From contig NZ_JAFBDA010000001.1 in NCBI RefSeq assembly GCF_016907995.1, positions 1 to 64,000 of the forward strand: DNA of 64,000 nt, in the 5' to 3' direction. The stretch's first letter is position 1. Each line of letters opens with the position of its first letter. Position numbers and translations under genes: made by a program. Of this stretch, positions 9,195 to 18,389 are shown in pieces. The stretch is from Clostridium sardiniense (GTDB lineage: Bacteria; Bacillota; Clostridia; Clostridiales; Clostridiaceae). Under the pieces are notes generated by a model that did not search any database, was not told the DNA's origin, and saw only the letters and a program-made list of their open reading frames with translations.

Positions 9195-10304
9195 ATGGCT
9201 GGAGTTATTTTAAAAGATGTTTATAAAATTTATGAAAATGGATTTAATGCAGTAAAAGATTTTAATCTAGAGATAAAGGATAAAGAGTTTGTAGTGTTTG
9301 TTGGTCCATCAGGATGTGGGAAATCAACAACATTAAGAATGATTGCAGGACTTGAAGATATAAGCAAAGGTGATATGTATATTGGCGATAAGCTTGTAAA
9401 CGATTCACCGCCCAAAGATAGAGATATAGCAATGGTATTCCAAAATTATGCACTATATCCTCATATGTCAGTATATGAAAATATGGCATTTGGATTGAAA
9501 CTTAGAAAGGTTTCAAAAGATGAAATAGATGAAAAGGTTAAAGCAGCAGCAAAGATTTTGGATATAGAGCATCTATTAGATAGAAAACCGAAGGCACTTT
9601 CAGGTGGACAAAGACAAAGAGTTGCCATGGGAAGAGCAATAGTTAGAAACCCGCAAGTATTCTTAATGGACGAGCCTCTTTCAAATTTAGATGCAAAACT
9701 TAGAGTTCAAATGAGAATAGAGATATCAAAATTATATAAAGAACTAGATACTACTTTTATATATGTAACACATGACCAAACAGAAGCTATGACACTTGGA
9801 ACTAGAATTGTTGTTATGAAGGATGGAGAAATTCAACAAGTTGCAACTCCAACTGAGATATATAACAATCCTGTAAATATGTTTGTAGCTGGATTTATAG
9901 GAAATCCACAAATGAATTTCTTGTATGGTAGTGCAGAATTTAAAAATGATAAATCTTATATAAAGATAAATGATATAGGAGTAGAGTTATCAAAAGAGAA
10001 TACGGAAAAATTAAAACAAATTAAAAAAGATAAAATAGATTTAATAATTGGAATAAGACCAGAAAAAATATTATACATGCCTGAAGATATGGAAAAAGAA
10101 AATATCTTAAAATTTGAAGGTGTAGTTGAATTAACTGAGAACTTAGGTGGAGAAGTATTCATTCACGTAAAAGTTCAAGATAGAAATATCGTTATAAAAG
10201 CAAAGGGTGGCACAGAGAAGGCCATAGGAGAAAAGTTAGAAATAGCATTTGATATCAATGATATACATGCTTTTGATAAAGAAACTCAAATAACTATTTT
10301 CTAA
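9195..10304 (+). CDS. malK: Sugar ABC transporter ATPase, MalK/MsmX type
   Basis: ATP-binding subunit of the maltodextrin importer, 369 residues. The nucleotide-binding domain has Walker [10 protein letters not shown] (about residue 37), Q-loop [11 protein letters not shown], signature LSGGQRQR, Walker [16 protein letters not shown] and switch region [12 protein letters not shown]. The last 130 residues form the MalK-type regulatory OB/TOBE domain (IIGIRPEKI motif). MsmX-like ATPases often serve several importers, so it may also energise others. The frame is open from a TTG at 9159, but the ATG at 9195 follows GGGAGG and starts the conserved domain; the TTG lies in operator 3. First gene of the operon. 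Confidence 0.93.
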   Translation: MAGVILKDVYKIYENGFNAVKDFNLEIKDKEFVVFVGPSGCGKSTTLRMIAGLEDISKGDMYIGDKLVNDSPPKDRDIAMVFQNYALYPHMSVYENMAFGLKLRKVSKDEIDEKVKAAAKILDIEHLLDRKPKALSGGQRQRVAMGRAIVRNPQVFLMDEPLSNLDAKLRVQMRIEISKLYKELDTTFIYVTHDQTEAMTLGTRIVVMKDGEIQQVATPTEIYNNPVNMFVAGFIGNPQMNFLYGSAEFKNDKSYIKINDIGVELSKENTEKLKQIKKDKIDLIIGIRPEKILYMPEDMEKENILKFEGVVELTENLGGEVFIHVKVQDRNIVIKAKGGTEKAIGEKLEIAFDINDIHAFDKETQITIF

Positions 10305-10345
10305 GATTTTTGATAAAAGTATTATTGATTTTTGGAGGGATTAAC

Positions 10346-11557
10346 ATGGTTAAAAAGAAACTTATTGCTTGCCTTATGGCTGTAGTAGTAACAGGATCAT
10401 TATTCGTAGGGTGCGGAGGATCAAAAGAAGCCTCAACAAAAGGACAAGAAATAACTATTTGGACAAAAGTAAAAGAAGATGAAATGAAGGTTATTGAGGA
10501 TTCAGCTAAGAAATGGGCAGAAAGTACAGGAAATACCGTAAAAGTAGTAAATGATGAAGGTGAATTCCAAGATTATTTACAAGCTGCAAACTCAAGTAAA
10601 GGACCAGATGTATATATAGGTATGCCTCACGATAATCTAGCAACATTTAAAGAAGCTGGTTTATTAGAAGAAGTACCAGATGGAAAATTTGATAAGAGTA
10701 AATACACAAGTGATAGTGTTTGGGATGCAACAGCATTTGATGGAAAGAATTATGCAGTACCTTTAGCACAAGAGACAGTAGCATTATTCTACAATAAAGA
10801 TAAGGTTAAAGAAGCACCTAAGACTATGGATGAATTAGTTAAAGTAGCAAAAGAAAATAACAATGGATTCCAAATTGATTTAGGAAACTTCTATATAACA
10901 GGCGGAATTATTCAATCATATGGTGGATATATATTTGGTGGAAAACCAGGAAATTATGATCCAAATGATATAGGATTAGATAATAAGGGAGCACAAGAAG
11001 GATATCAATTCTTACAAGATTTAGTATTAAAAGATAAATTAATGCCAGCTGATATAACTGGTGATATTGCATCATCAAACTTTAAAGATGGTAAGTCAGC
11101 CTTCTATATTTCAGGACCATGGGATATAGCTCAATTTGAAAAAGCAGGAATGAACTTTGGTGTAGCTAAAGTTCCAACAATAAAGGGTGAAGGATATAAA
11201 TCATTCTTAGGTGTACAAACCGCTATAGTAAGTTCAAAATCAAAGAATAAAGACTTATCATGGGATCTATTAAAATACATTGTTGATAATGAAGGAGAAG
11301 CATTATTTAAAGCAGGTAACAGAATACCAGTATTAAAAGATGTTTTAAATTCACAAGCTGTTAAAGATAATAAATACTTCCAAGGATTTATAGATCAAGC
11401 TAAGACAGCTGTACCTATGCCAAATATCTTACAAATGCAAGCTGTATGGAATGCAACTAGCCAAATCACAAGATTATACAAAGGTGAAAGCCCAGCTACA
11501 GTAGGAAAAGATGTTGTTAGTGCAATTAAAAAAGGTATTGAAACACAAGGACAATAA
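10346..11557 (+). CDS. malE: Maltodextrin-binding lipoprotein, MalE type
   Basis: Family 1 solute-binding protein of 403 residues. A signal peptide ends in a GSLFVGC lipobox (about residues 17-23), so it is lipid-anchored outside the membrane. The mature part begins ITIWTKVKEDE and carries typical MalE-like segments KGPDVYIGMPHD, VPLAQETVALFYNKD and SAFYISGPWDIAQFEKAGM. The ligand is inferred as maltose or maltodextrin from the fold and from the alpha-glucan enzymes encoded behind it. The frame is open from 10310, but only the ATG at 10346 has a ribosome site (GGAGGG) and starts the signal sequence. Confidence 0.9.
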   Translation: MVKKKLIACLMAVVVTGSLFVGCGGSKEASTKGQEITIWTKVKEDEMKVIEDSAKKWAESTGNTVKVVNDEGEFQDYLQAANSSKGPDVYIGMPHDNLATFKEAGLLEEVPDGKFDKSKYTSDSVWDATAFDGKNYAVPLAQETVALFYNKDKVKEAPKTMDELVKVAKENNNGFQIDLGNFYITGGIIQSYGGYIFGGKPGNYDPNDIGLDNKGAQEGYQFLQDLVLKDKLMPADITGDIASSNFKDGKSAFYISGPWDIAQFEKAGMNFGVAKVPTIKGEGYKSFLGVQTAIVSSKSKNKDLSWDLLKYIVDNEGEALFKAGNRIPVLKDVLNSQAVKDNKYFQGFIDQAKTAVPMPNILQMQAVWNATSQITRLYKGESPATVGKDVVSAIKKGIETQGQ

Positions 11558-11569
11558 TATCTAAGACGG

Positions 11570-11596
11570 GGGAGGGAAGGTAGGAACTTCTCTCCC
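11570..11596 (+). other. Intercistronic hairpin after malE
   Basis: GGGAGGGAAG (11570-11579) pairs with CTTCTCTCCC (11587-11596) through ten pairs including one G-U, with a seven-base loop. The flanking sequence has only short T runs. It is a GC-rich island in very AT-rich DNA, well suited to keep the binding-protein mRNA stable and attenuate read-through to the permeases. Confidence 0.7.
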
Positions 11597-11620
11597 TTAT
11601 TAATTTAAGGAGTGAATATA

Positions 11621-12553
11621 GTGAGCAAGAAAAAGATAACATATAAAGATAACCTAAGAGCTTTAAAGTTTATGTCGCCGTCACTAATAAGTATGATTAT
11701 ATTAACTGTACTTCCGATTATATGTACTATAGTAATAGCATTTACAAATTATAATATAAAAACACTTAATACAGGATGGAAGTTTGTTGGACTTAAAAAC
11801 TTTGCAGATATTATAACAGGTCCACTAAAAGAAATATTCTTACCTGTATTTGGATGGACAATAGTCTCAACAACAATAATAACTTTTGGTGGTTTTTTTG
11901 TTGGATTAATATATGCATTAATTCTATCAAATAAGAATATGAAGGAATCAGCTATATATAAAGCTTTTTTAGTAATACCTTGGGCATTACCAGCAACTAT
12001 AGTTATAATTTCTTTCACAGGACTTTTAAATAGCCAATATGGAGCTATAAATGGAATATTAATGAATCTTCATATAATAGCAGAACCTATCATGTGGCTT
12101 ACAGAGCCATGGGCAGCAAGAACAGCAATAGTACTTATAAGTATTTGGCTTGGTTTCCCATATATGATGAATGTATGTATAGGAGCTCTTGCAGCAATTC
12201 CTGAAACATATTATGAAGCAGCAAGTATAGATGGCGCAACACCTGTACAAAAGTTCTTTAAAATAACACTACCATCTCTTGCAAATACTGCATTTCCACT
12301 TTTAATCGGATCATGGTCATTTAATTTTGGTAACTTTACAGCAGCATACCTTTTATTAGGTGGTGGACCAGTAAGACCAGATTCACCATTTGCAGGTTAT
12401 ACTGATGTACTTGGATCAGCAGCTTACAAAATGACAATTCAATTTGGAAGATTTGATTTAGGGGCAGCACTTTCAATAATACTATTCATAATAGTAGGAA
12501 CTATAGCATTTGTTCAAATGAAAGCATCTGGCCAATTTAAAGAGGTGGATTAA
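11621..12553 (+). CDS. malF: Maltodextrin ABC permease, MalF type
   Basis: Membrane subunit, 310 residues, with six or more hydrophobic segments and the MalF-like EAA loop YYEAASIDGATPVQKFFKIT near residue 200, which contacts the ATPase. It lacks the large periplasmic loop of proteobacterial MalF, as is usual in Firmicutes. I chose the GTG at 11621 because AAGGAGTG ends about six bases before it; the upstream GTG at 11612 lies inside that ribosome site. Confidence 0.9.
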   Translation: MSKKKITYKDNLRALKFMSPSLISMIILTVLPIICTIVIAFTNYNIKTLNTGWKFVGLKNFADIITGPLKEIFLPVFGWTIVSTTIITFGGFFVGLIYALILSNKNMKESAIYKAFLVIPWALPATIVIISFTGLLNSQYGAINGILMNLHIIAEPIMWLTEPWAARTAIVLISIWLGFPYMMNVCIGALAAIPETYYEAASIDGATPVQKFFKITLPSLANTAFPLLIGSWSFNFGNFTAAYLLLGGGPVRPDSPFAGYTDVLGSAAYKMTIQFGRFDLGAALSIILFIIVGTIAFVQMKASGQFKEVD

Positions 12554-12554
12554 T

Positions 12555-13430
12555 ATGATGAGTTTAAATAAGAATAAGAAATATAAGCATAAGAGAAGAT
12601 TAACTAAACCTGAAAAAGTTACGCTTTTGATAAGTAGAATATTTATTTGGCTTAGTATAGCAGTAGTATTATTCCCAGTGCTTGCAATAGTTACTGCATC
12701 ACTTTCAGAAGGTACAAGCTTTACACAAAGCAGTATAATACCAAGTAAGATAACATTTGAAAATTATGCATTTGTACTTAAGGAAACTGATTTCTTATTA
12801 TGGGTATGGAATACATTTAAAGTATGTCTATTTGTTGCATTAGCTCAAGTTTTAATGACATTACCAGCAGCTTATACATTTAGTAGATTAAGATTTACTG
12901 GTAAAAAGTATAGTCTTATGTTCCTTTTAATACTTCAAATGTTCCCAGCTTCTATGGCATTACCTGCTATTTTAGGAGTTGCATACAAGCTTCCATGGGG
13001 AATGGATAATCTATGGTTCTTAGTTCTTGTAATGTGTGGTGCTAGTGCTTATAATATCTGGCTTATGAAAGGATATATTCAAGGATTACCTAAAGAACTT
13101 GATGAATCAGCTCTTGTTGATGGAGCAACACATGGACAAATATTTAGAAAAATAATATTACCATTAACTAAACCAATGCTTGTAGTTATATTCTTCTTTT
13201 CATTCATTGGAACATTTGGTGAATTTATTTTATCAGCAGCATTACTTAAAGATCCAAGCGTTAAAACTTTAGTAATAGGATTAAAATCATTCATGGATAG
13301 TGGTGTTTCAGCAAACTGGACTGCATATGCAGCAGCATCAGTAATGGCAACAATTCCACTTGCAATAATGTTTGCAGCAATTCAAAAATTTGTATCAAAA
13401 GGATTAGTTGCAGGAGCAGTTAAAGAATAA
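12555..13430 (+). CDS. malG: Maltodextrin ABC permease, MalG type
   Basis: Partner permease of 291 residues with six predicted membrane segments, beginning after a basic cytoplasmic tail (KNKKYKHKRRLTKPEK). The EAA loop reads LDESALVDGATHGQIFRKI near residue 180. It forms a heterodimer with the MalF-type subunit encoded immediately before it (one base between the stop and this ATG). The AGAGGTGG ribosome site lies inside the previous gene. Two adjacent ATG codons (12555 and 12558) are possible starts. Confidence 0.92.
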   Translation: MMSLNKNKKYKHKRRLTKPEKVTLLISRIFIWLSIAVVLFPVLAIVTASLSEGTSFTQSSIIPSKITFENYAFVLKETDFLLWVWNTFKVCLFVALAQVLMTLPAAYTFSRLRFTGKKYSLMFLLILQMFPASMALPAILGVAYKLPWGMDNLWFLVLVMCGASAYNIWLMKGYIQGLPKELDESALVDGATHGQIFRKIILPLTKPMLVVIFFFSFIGTFGEFILSAALLKDPSVKTLVIGLKSFMDSGVSANWTAYAAASVMATIPLAIMFAAIQKFVSKGLVAGAVKE

Positions 13431-13457
13431 TATACGTTAAAGTTTTAGGAGGATGTT

Positions 13458-15188
13458 ATGAATAAGCAAGCTATTTATCATATACCAGATGTACCTTATG
13501 CATATGCAATTGATAAAGATACCTTAAGAATAACATTAAGAGTTGCAAAAGATGATATTAAAGAGGTTAAACTTTATTATAGGTGTCGATATGATTTTAA
13601 AAGTCCATATGAGACAGTTAAGATGAATTTATTTGAAGATAATAATCTTATAGAAATATATTCAGCGGATATAAAGGTATTTAGAAATAGATATAGATAC
13701 TATTTTGAAATTACAGATTTAGAGGGAAAGATCCATTATTATGATGAACGTGGATATAGAGAGAATATAGGGAATAAAGAAGCAGACCTTATACCATTTC
13801 AATATGCATATATAGGAGAAGCTGATGTCTATGAAGAATCAAAATGGCTTCAAGAAGCAGTTGTTTATCAAATTTTTCCTGATAGATTTTGTAACGGTAA
13901 TAAAGAAAACGATCCTAAAGGAATAAAAAAATGGGGAGATAAGGTTGATACTAAATCAATATTTGGTGGAGATTTAAAAGGAATAATTAACAAGATTGAT
14001 TATCTAAAAGATCTTGGAGTAAATCTTATATATATGACCCCAATATTTATGTCTCCAAGTAATCATAAATACAATATAAATGATTATTATAAAATTGATC
14101 CACAGTTTGGAGATAAAGAGGATTTAAAAAATCTAGTTAAGAAGGCACATGAGAATGGCATTAAAGTTATATTAGATGGAGTATTTAATCACACAGGAGA
14201 TGAATTCTTTGCATTTAAAGATATACTTAGAAATGGAAAGGATTCCGAATATAGAGATTGGTATCATATAGATAAATTGCCTATAGATCAAGATAAAGTG
14301 AATTACTATACATTTGCAAATGATGTTAAGAATATGCCAAAACTTAATACTAATAATGAGAAGGTTCGTAAATACTTTATTGATGTAGCTAAGTATTGGA
14401 TTAAAGAAGTAGATATAGATGGATGGAGATTCGATGTTTGTGATGAAGTAGATCATAGATTTTGGAGAGAGATGAGAGTTGGAATAAAAGAGGTAAAAAG
14501 AGATGCAGTTCTTATTGGAGAAATCATGCATGAAGCAGTATCTTTCTTAAGAGGAGAGCAACTTGATTCCATTATGAATTATCCATTTAAACATGCTATG
14601 GTTGATTTCTTTGCAAAAGGAACTATAGATGCAAAAGAATTAAATGATGCACTTTCAATGAATAGATACATTTATATGGAAAGTATAACAAGACAACTTT
14701 GGAATCTATTTGGAAGTCATGATACAGCTAGATTTTTAACAGAATGCAAGAATGATATTCAAAAAATGAAACTTGCTATAGCATTCCAATTTACCTATCT
14801 TGGTGTTCCATATATTTATTATGGAGACGAAGTTGGAATAGATGGTGGAGATGATCCACAGTGCAGAAAATGTATGCCATGGGAAGAAGAAAATCAAAAT
14901 AAAGAAGTCTTAGATCATTATAAAGATCTTATAAAAATAAGAAAAGAAAATAAATCATTAATTCATGGCGACTATAAGTGCCTACATGAAGAAGGTAATG
15001 TAATTTCTTTTAGAAGAAGATTATATGATGAAGAAACTATTGTAATTATAAACAATGATGAAAAAATATCAGAAATTTCTTTAAATATAAAAGGAAATTA
15101 TATAGATATGTGTAATAATATTACTATAAATTGTAATGATAAAATTATAGTAAAGCCTTTATCATATATAATTTTAAAGAAGAAATAA
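13458..15188 (+). CDS. GH13 maltodextrin hydrolase (neopullulanase/cyclomaltodextrinase type)
   Basis: Intracellular alpha-glucan hydrolase of 576 residues. An N-terminal beta-sandwich (residues 1-125, CBM34-like) precedes the GH13 barrel, as in neopullulanase, maltogenic amylase and cyclomaltodextrinase. Barrel motifs: LDGVFNHTGDEF (region I), DGWRFDVCDEV with the nucleophile Asp near 324, IGEIMHE with the acid/base Glu near 354, and FGSHDTARF with the transition-state Asp near 419. There is no signal peptide, so it acts on imported maltodextrins or cyclodextrins. The exact product pattern cannot be told from sequence. It follows malG by 27 bp with an AGGAGG site and belongs to the same operon. 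Confidence 0.88.
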   Translation: MNKQAIYHIPDVPYAYAIDKDTLRITLRVAKDDIKEVKLYYRCRYDFKSPYETVKMNLFEDNNLIEIYSADIKVFRNRYRYYFEITDLEGKIHYYDERGYRENIGNKEADLIPFQYAYIGEADVYEESKWLQEAVVYQIFPDRFCNGNKENDPKGIKKWGDKVDTKSIFGGDLKGIINKIDYLKDLGVNLIYMTPIFMSPSNHKYNINDYYKIDPQFGDKEDLKNLVKKAHENGIKVILDGVFNHTGDEFFAFKDILRNGKDSEYRDWYHIDKLPIDQDKVNYYTFANDVKNMPKLNTNNEKVRKYFIDVAKYWIKEVDIDGWRFDVCDEVDHRFWREMRVGIKEVKRDAVLIGEIMHEAVSFLRGEQLDSIMNYPFKHAMVDFFAKGTIDAKELNDALSMNRYIYMESITRQLWNLFGSHDTARFLTECKNDIQKMKLAIAFQFTYLGVPYIYYGDEVGIDGGDDPQCRKCMPWEEENQNKEVLDHYKDLIKIRKENKSLIHGDYKCLHEEGNVISFRRRLYDEETIVIINNDEKISEISLNIKGNYIDMCNNITINCNDKIIVKPLSYIILKKK

Positions 15189-15213
15189 TACAAGGTTTGA
15201 GAGGACGTAAGAC

Positions 15214-16230
15214 ATGAATATTAATGATATAGCTAAAATTGCTGGAGTTGGAGTTGGAACTGTTTCAAGAGTTATAAATAATCATCCAGATGTAAAAGAT
15301 GAGACTAGAAAGAGAATAAAGAAAATAATAAAAGATAGTAATTATATACCTAATAATAGTGCGAGGAATTTAAAGAAATCTAATTCTAATACCATTGGAG
15401 TTTTAGTGAGAGGGGTATTCAATCCGTTTTTCTCAGAAATGATAGATGTAATAAGTAAAAGAATAACTAAAAATGGATGTACTATGGTACTTAGACATAC
15501 GGACTATTCAGCTAGTGGTACAGCAGAAGTCAGAAATTTAATAGAACTTGAAAAAGAAAGAAAGCTTCAAGGGATAATATATTTAGGATGCGATATAAAA
15601 GAAGTTTGCGAAGATACTTTTAAGGATATAAATATTCCTTTAGTATTAGCATCTACAAACTGTACTTATGATACAGATGCTAATAATTTTTCTTCAATAG
15701 GTATAAAACAAGCAGAATCAGCTTTTAATGCAACTAAATATTTAATAGATACAGGACATAAGAATATTGCAATTATTCTTGGATTGAAAGAAGATGCTGG
15801 ACTTGGATCAGAAAGATTACTAGGATATATTGATGCATTAAATAAAAATGGAATAGAAGTTAAAGATGAATATAAAGTATATGGTAAATATAGTGCAAAA
15901 GGTGCTTATGATGTTACAGAAGAACTTATAAAAAATAATAAAGAAATAGATGCAATCTTTTGTATATCGGATATTATGGCAACTGGATGTGTAAAAGCTT
16001 TAATTGATAATAATATTAAAGTTGGAGATGAGATATCGGTACTTGGATTTGATGGTATGGATATAGCAGAATTTTATAACCCTTCAATAACTACAATAGT
16101 ACAGCCAAGAAGAGAGATGGCAGAACAAAGTGTAGATATGTTATTTGATTTAATAAAGAACAATTCAGAAAATAAGCATGTAGTACTAGACACTAAATTA
16201 GTTGAAAGAGAATCTTGTAAAAGAATATAG
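15214..16230 (+). CDS. LacI-family transcriptional regulator of the maltodextrin locus
   Basis: DNA-binding repressor of 338 residues. Residues 1-50 form the LacI helix-turn-helix and hinge (NINDIAKIAGVGVGTVSRVINNH, then SARNLKKSNSNTIGVLV), followed by a periplasmic-binding-protein-like sensor domain with a VLGFDGMDIAEFYNPSITTI segment near the end. Known relatives sense maltose or maltodextrin-type sugars. It is embedded between enzyme genes in the same direction, so it probably autoregulates the operon through the palindromes at 9027-9174 (inference). CcpA is less likely because CcpA is usually encoded apart from a sugar operon. Confidence 0.88.
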   Translation: MNINDIAKIAGVGVGTVSRVINNHPDVKDETRKRIKKIIKDSNYIPNNSARNLKKSNSNTIGVLVRGVFNPFFSEMIDVISKRITKNGCTMVLRHTDYSASGTAEVRNLIELEKERKLQGIIYLGCDIKEVCEDTFKDINIPLVLASTNCTYDTDANNFSSIGIKQAESAFNATKYLIDTGHKNIAIILGLKEDAGLGSERLLGYIDALNKNGIEVKDEYKVYGKYSAKGAYDVTEELIKNNKEIDAIFCISDIMATGCVKALIDNNIKVGDEISVLGFDGMDIAEFYNPSITTIVQPRREMAEQSVDMLFDLIKNNSENKHVVLDTKLVERESCKRI

Positions 16231-16253
16231 TTTAGAGAGTGATGTGAGAATAT

Positions 16254-18374
16254 ATGAAGATAAGAAAATTTTCTTTTGGAAAGATAGTAGATTGTAATTC
16301 TGTTATTAAAGATATAAAGACAGAAAATGGGAAAATACCATACTTTTTTAATGAGAATGGTAAGTTAACACTTAAATTTAAAAAAGAAGATTTGGTTTAT
16401 GGTCTTGGAGAAAATGTTAGAGGCATAAATAAAAGAGGTTGGATATTTGAAAGTTATTGTTCAGATGATCCAAATCACGCTCAGGATAAAAGATCACTAT
16501 ATGGAGCTCATAATTTCTTAATTATACATGGAGTAGATAGAAGTTTTGGAGTACTTATAGATACACCAGCTAAAGTAAAATTTGATGTTGGATATTCTAA
16601 TAATGAAAAATTATATATTGATGTAGAAGGAAATAACTACGATTTATATATAATAGATGGTGATAATTTAAATGATATTTCAAGAGAATTTAGAGCACTT
16701 ATAGGAGAAAGTTATGTTCCTCCAAAGTGGGCTTTTGGATATCAACAAAGTAGATGGAGTTATAAGGATGAAGAGGAAGTTAGAACTCTTGGTGATAAAT
16801 TTAGAGAAAAGAATATTCCTATAGATTGCATATATTTAGATATAGACTATATGGAAAGATTTAAAAATTTCACAGTAAATAGAGAAGCATTTCCAAACTT
16901 TGAAGAGATGGTATCTGATATGAAAAAGGATGGAATAAGACTAATCCCTATAATAGACGCAGGAGTTAAGATTGAAGATGGATATGATATTTATGAAGAG
17001 GGTGTAGAAAAAGGTTACTATTGCAAAGATAAAGATGGAAAACCTTTTGTAGCAGCAGTATGGCCAGGAAGAGTTCATTTTCCAGACTTCTTAAATAGCG
17101 AAGCAAGGCTTTGGTTTGGAAAGAAGTATAAATGGTTAGTAGATAAGGGAATAGATGGTTTTTGGAATGATATGAATGAACCAGCTATATTCTATTCAGA
17201 AGAAGGACTAAAAAAGGCCTATGAAAAAGTAGAAGAAAGTAAAAATAAGAATTTAGATATCTATAGTTTCTTTGCATTAAAAGATGCATTTACAGGACTA
17301 AGTAATAGCCAAGCAGATTATAATAGTTTCTATCATAATATGGATGGAAATATAATAAAGCATAACGATGTTCATAATTTATTTGGTCATAATATGACAA
17401 GATCAGCAGCAGAAGGTTTAGAAAGTATTGATAGTAATAAAAGATTTTTATTATTCTCAAGAGCATCATCAATAGGCATGCATAGATATGGAGGTATTTG
17501 GACTGGAGATAATACATCACTTTGGGAGCATTTAGAGATGAATGTAAAAATGATGCCAAATTTAAATATGTGTGGTTATCTTTATACCGGAGCTGATACA
17601 GGTGGTTTTGGAGGAAATTGTACTGAGGACTTAATGAAGAGATGGTTCCAATTTAGCATATTTACTCCGTTATTTAGAAATCATTCAGCTATGGGAACAA
17701 GAAAGCAAGAACCATTTGCTTTGGGAGAAGAAACAGAGGGGATACTTAAGAAGCTTATAGAATTTAGATATGGATTTATTCCTTATTTATATAGTGAGTA
17801 TATGAAGGCAGCAATAAATAATGAACTTATGTTTAAGCCGTTAAGTTTTGATTATAATGATGAAATTTCAAGAGGTGTAGAAGATCAAATACTTTTAGGT
17901 GATTCATTAATGCTTGCACCAATTATTAAGCAAAATGCTAAAGGTAGATATGTATATTTACCAGAAGACATGCTTATGGCGAAGGCAAAATCATTAGATG
18001 AAATTAATTATGAGGTAATGACTAAAGGACATTATTATATAGAAGCTGATATTGATGAATTTATATTCTTTATAAGAAAAGATAAGATACTAATTTTAGG
18101 AGATTCAGCAAAGAATGTAGAAAGTATAAAGAATGAAGAATTAGATGTTACAGTATTCTTAGAAGATAGAGCAAACTATATGCTTTATGACGATGATGGA
18201 AAGTCAAAAGAGTATATAAAAGGTGTCTATAATAACATTAATATAGAAATAAAGAATGAAGATGGAGATATTAATGTAAATTGTGAAGTTAAAGGACAAA
18301 CTAATGTAAAGAAACTAAATATTACAGTAATATCAAAGGATAAGGATAACATTAAAAAGTGTTATGAATTTTAG
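16254..18374 (+). CDS. GH31 alpha-glucosidase
   Basis: Retaining exo-acting alpha-glucosidase of 706 residues without signal peptide, expected to release glucose from short maltodextrins or isomalto-oligosaccharides in the cytoplasm. It has the GH31 N-terminal beta-sandwich, then WAFGYQQSRWSYKDEEEV at the start of the barrel, DGFWNDMNEPAIF with the catalytic nucleophile Asp (about residue 305), and WTGDNTSLWEHL containing the acid/base Asp (about 421), followed by GADTGGFGGNC and beta domains. A weak GTGATGTGAG ribosome site precedes the ATG. It lies in the maltodextrin operon between the regulator and malQ. Confidence 0.9.
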   Translation: MKIRKFSFGKIVDCNSVIKDIKTENGKIPYFFNENGKLTLKFKKEDLVYGLGENVRGINKRGWIFESYCSDDPNHAQDKRSLYGAHNFLIIHGVDRSFGVLIDTPAKVKFDVGYSNNEKLYIDVEGNNYDLYIIDGDNLNDISREFRALIGESYVPPKWAFGYQQSRWSYKDEEEVRTLGDKFREKNIPIDCIYLDIDYMERFKNFTVNREAFPNFEEMVSDMKKDGIRLIPIIDAGVKIEDGYDIYEEGVEKGYYCKDKDGKPFVAAVWPGRVHFPDFLNSEARLWFGKKYKWLVDKGIDGFWNDMNEPAIFYSEEGLKKAYEKVEESKNKNLDIYSFFALKDAFTGLSNSQADYNSFYHNMDGNIIKHNDVHNLFGHNMTRSAAEGLESIDSNKRFLLFSRASSIGMHRYGGIWTGDNTSLWEHLEMNVKMMPNLNMCGYLYTGADTGGFGGNCTEDLMKRWFQFSIFTPLFRNHSAMGTRKQEPFALGEETEGILKKLIEFRYGFIPYLYSEYMKAAINNELMFKPLSFDYNDEISRGVEDQILLGDSLMLAPIIKQNAKGRYVYLPEDMLMAKAKSLDEINYEVMTKGHYYIEADIDEFIFFIRKDKILILGDSAKNVESIKNEELDVTVFLEDRANYMLYDDDGKSKEYIKGVYNNINIEIKNEDGDINVNCEVKGQTNVKKLNITVISKDKDNIKKCYEF

Positions 18375-18389
18375 GAGGATATAAAAATT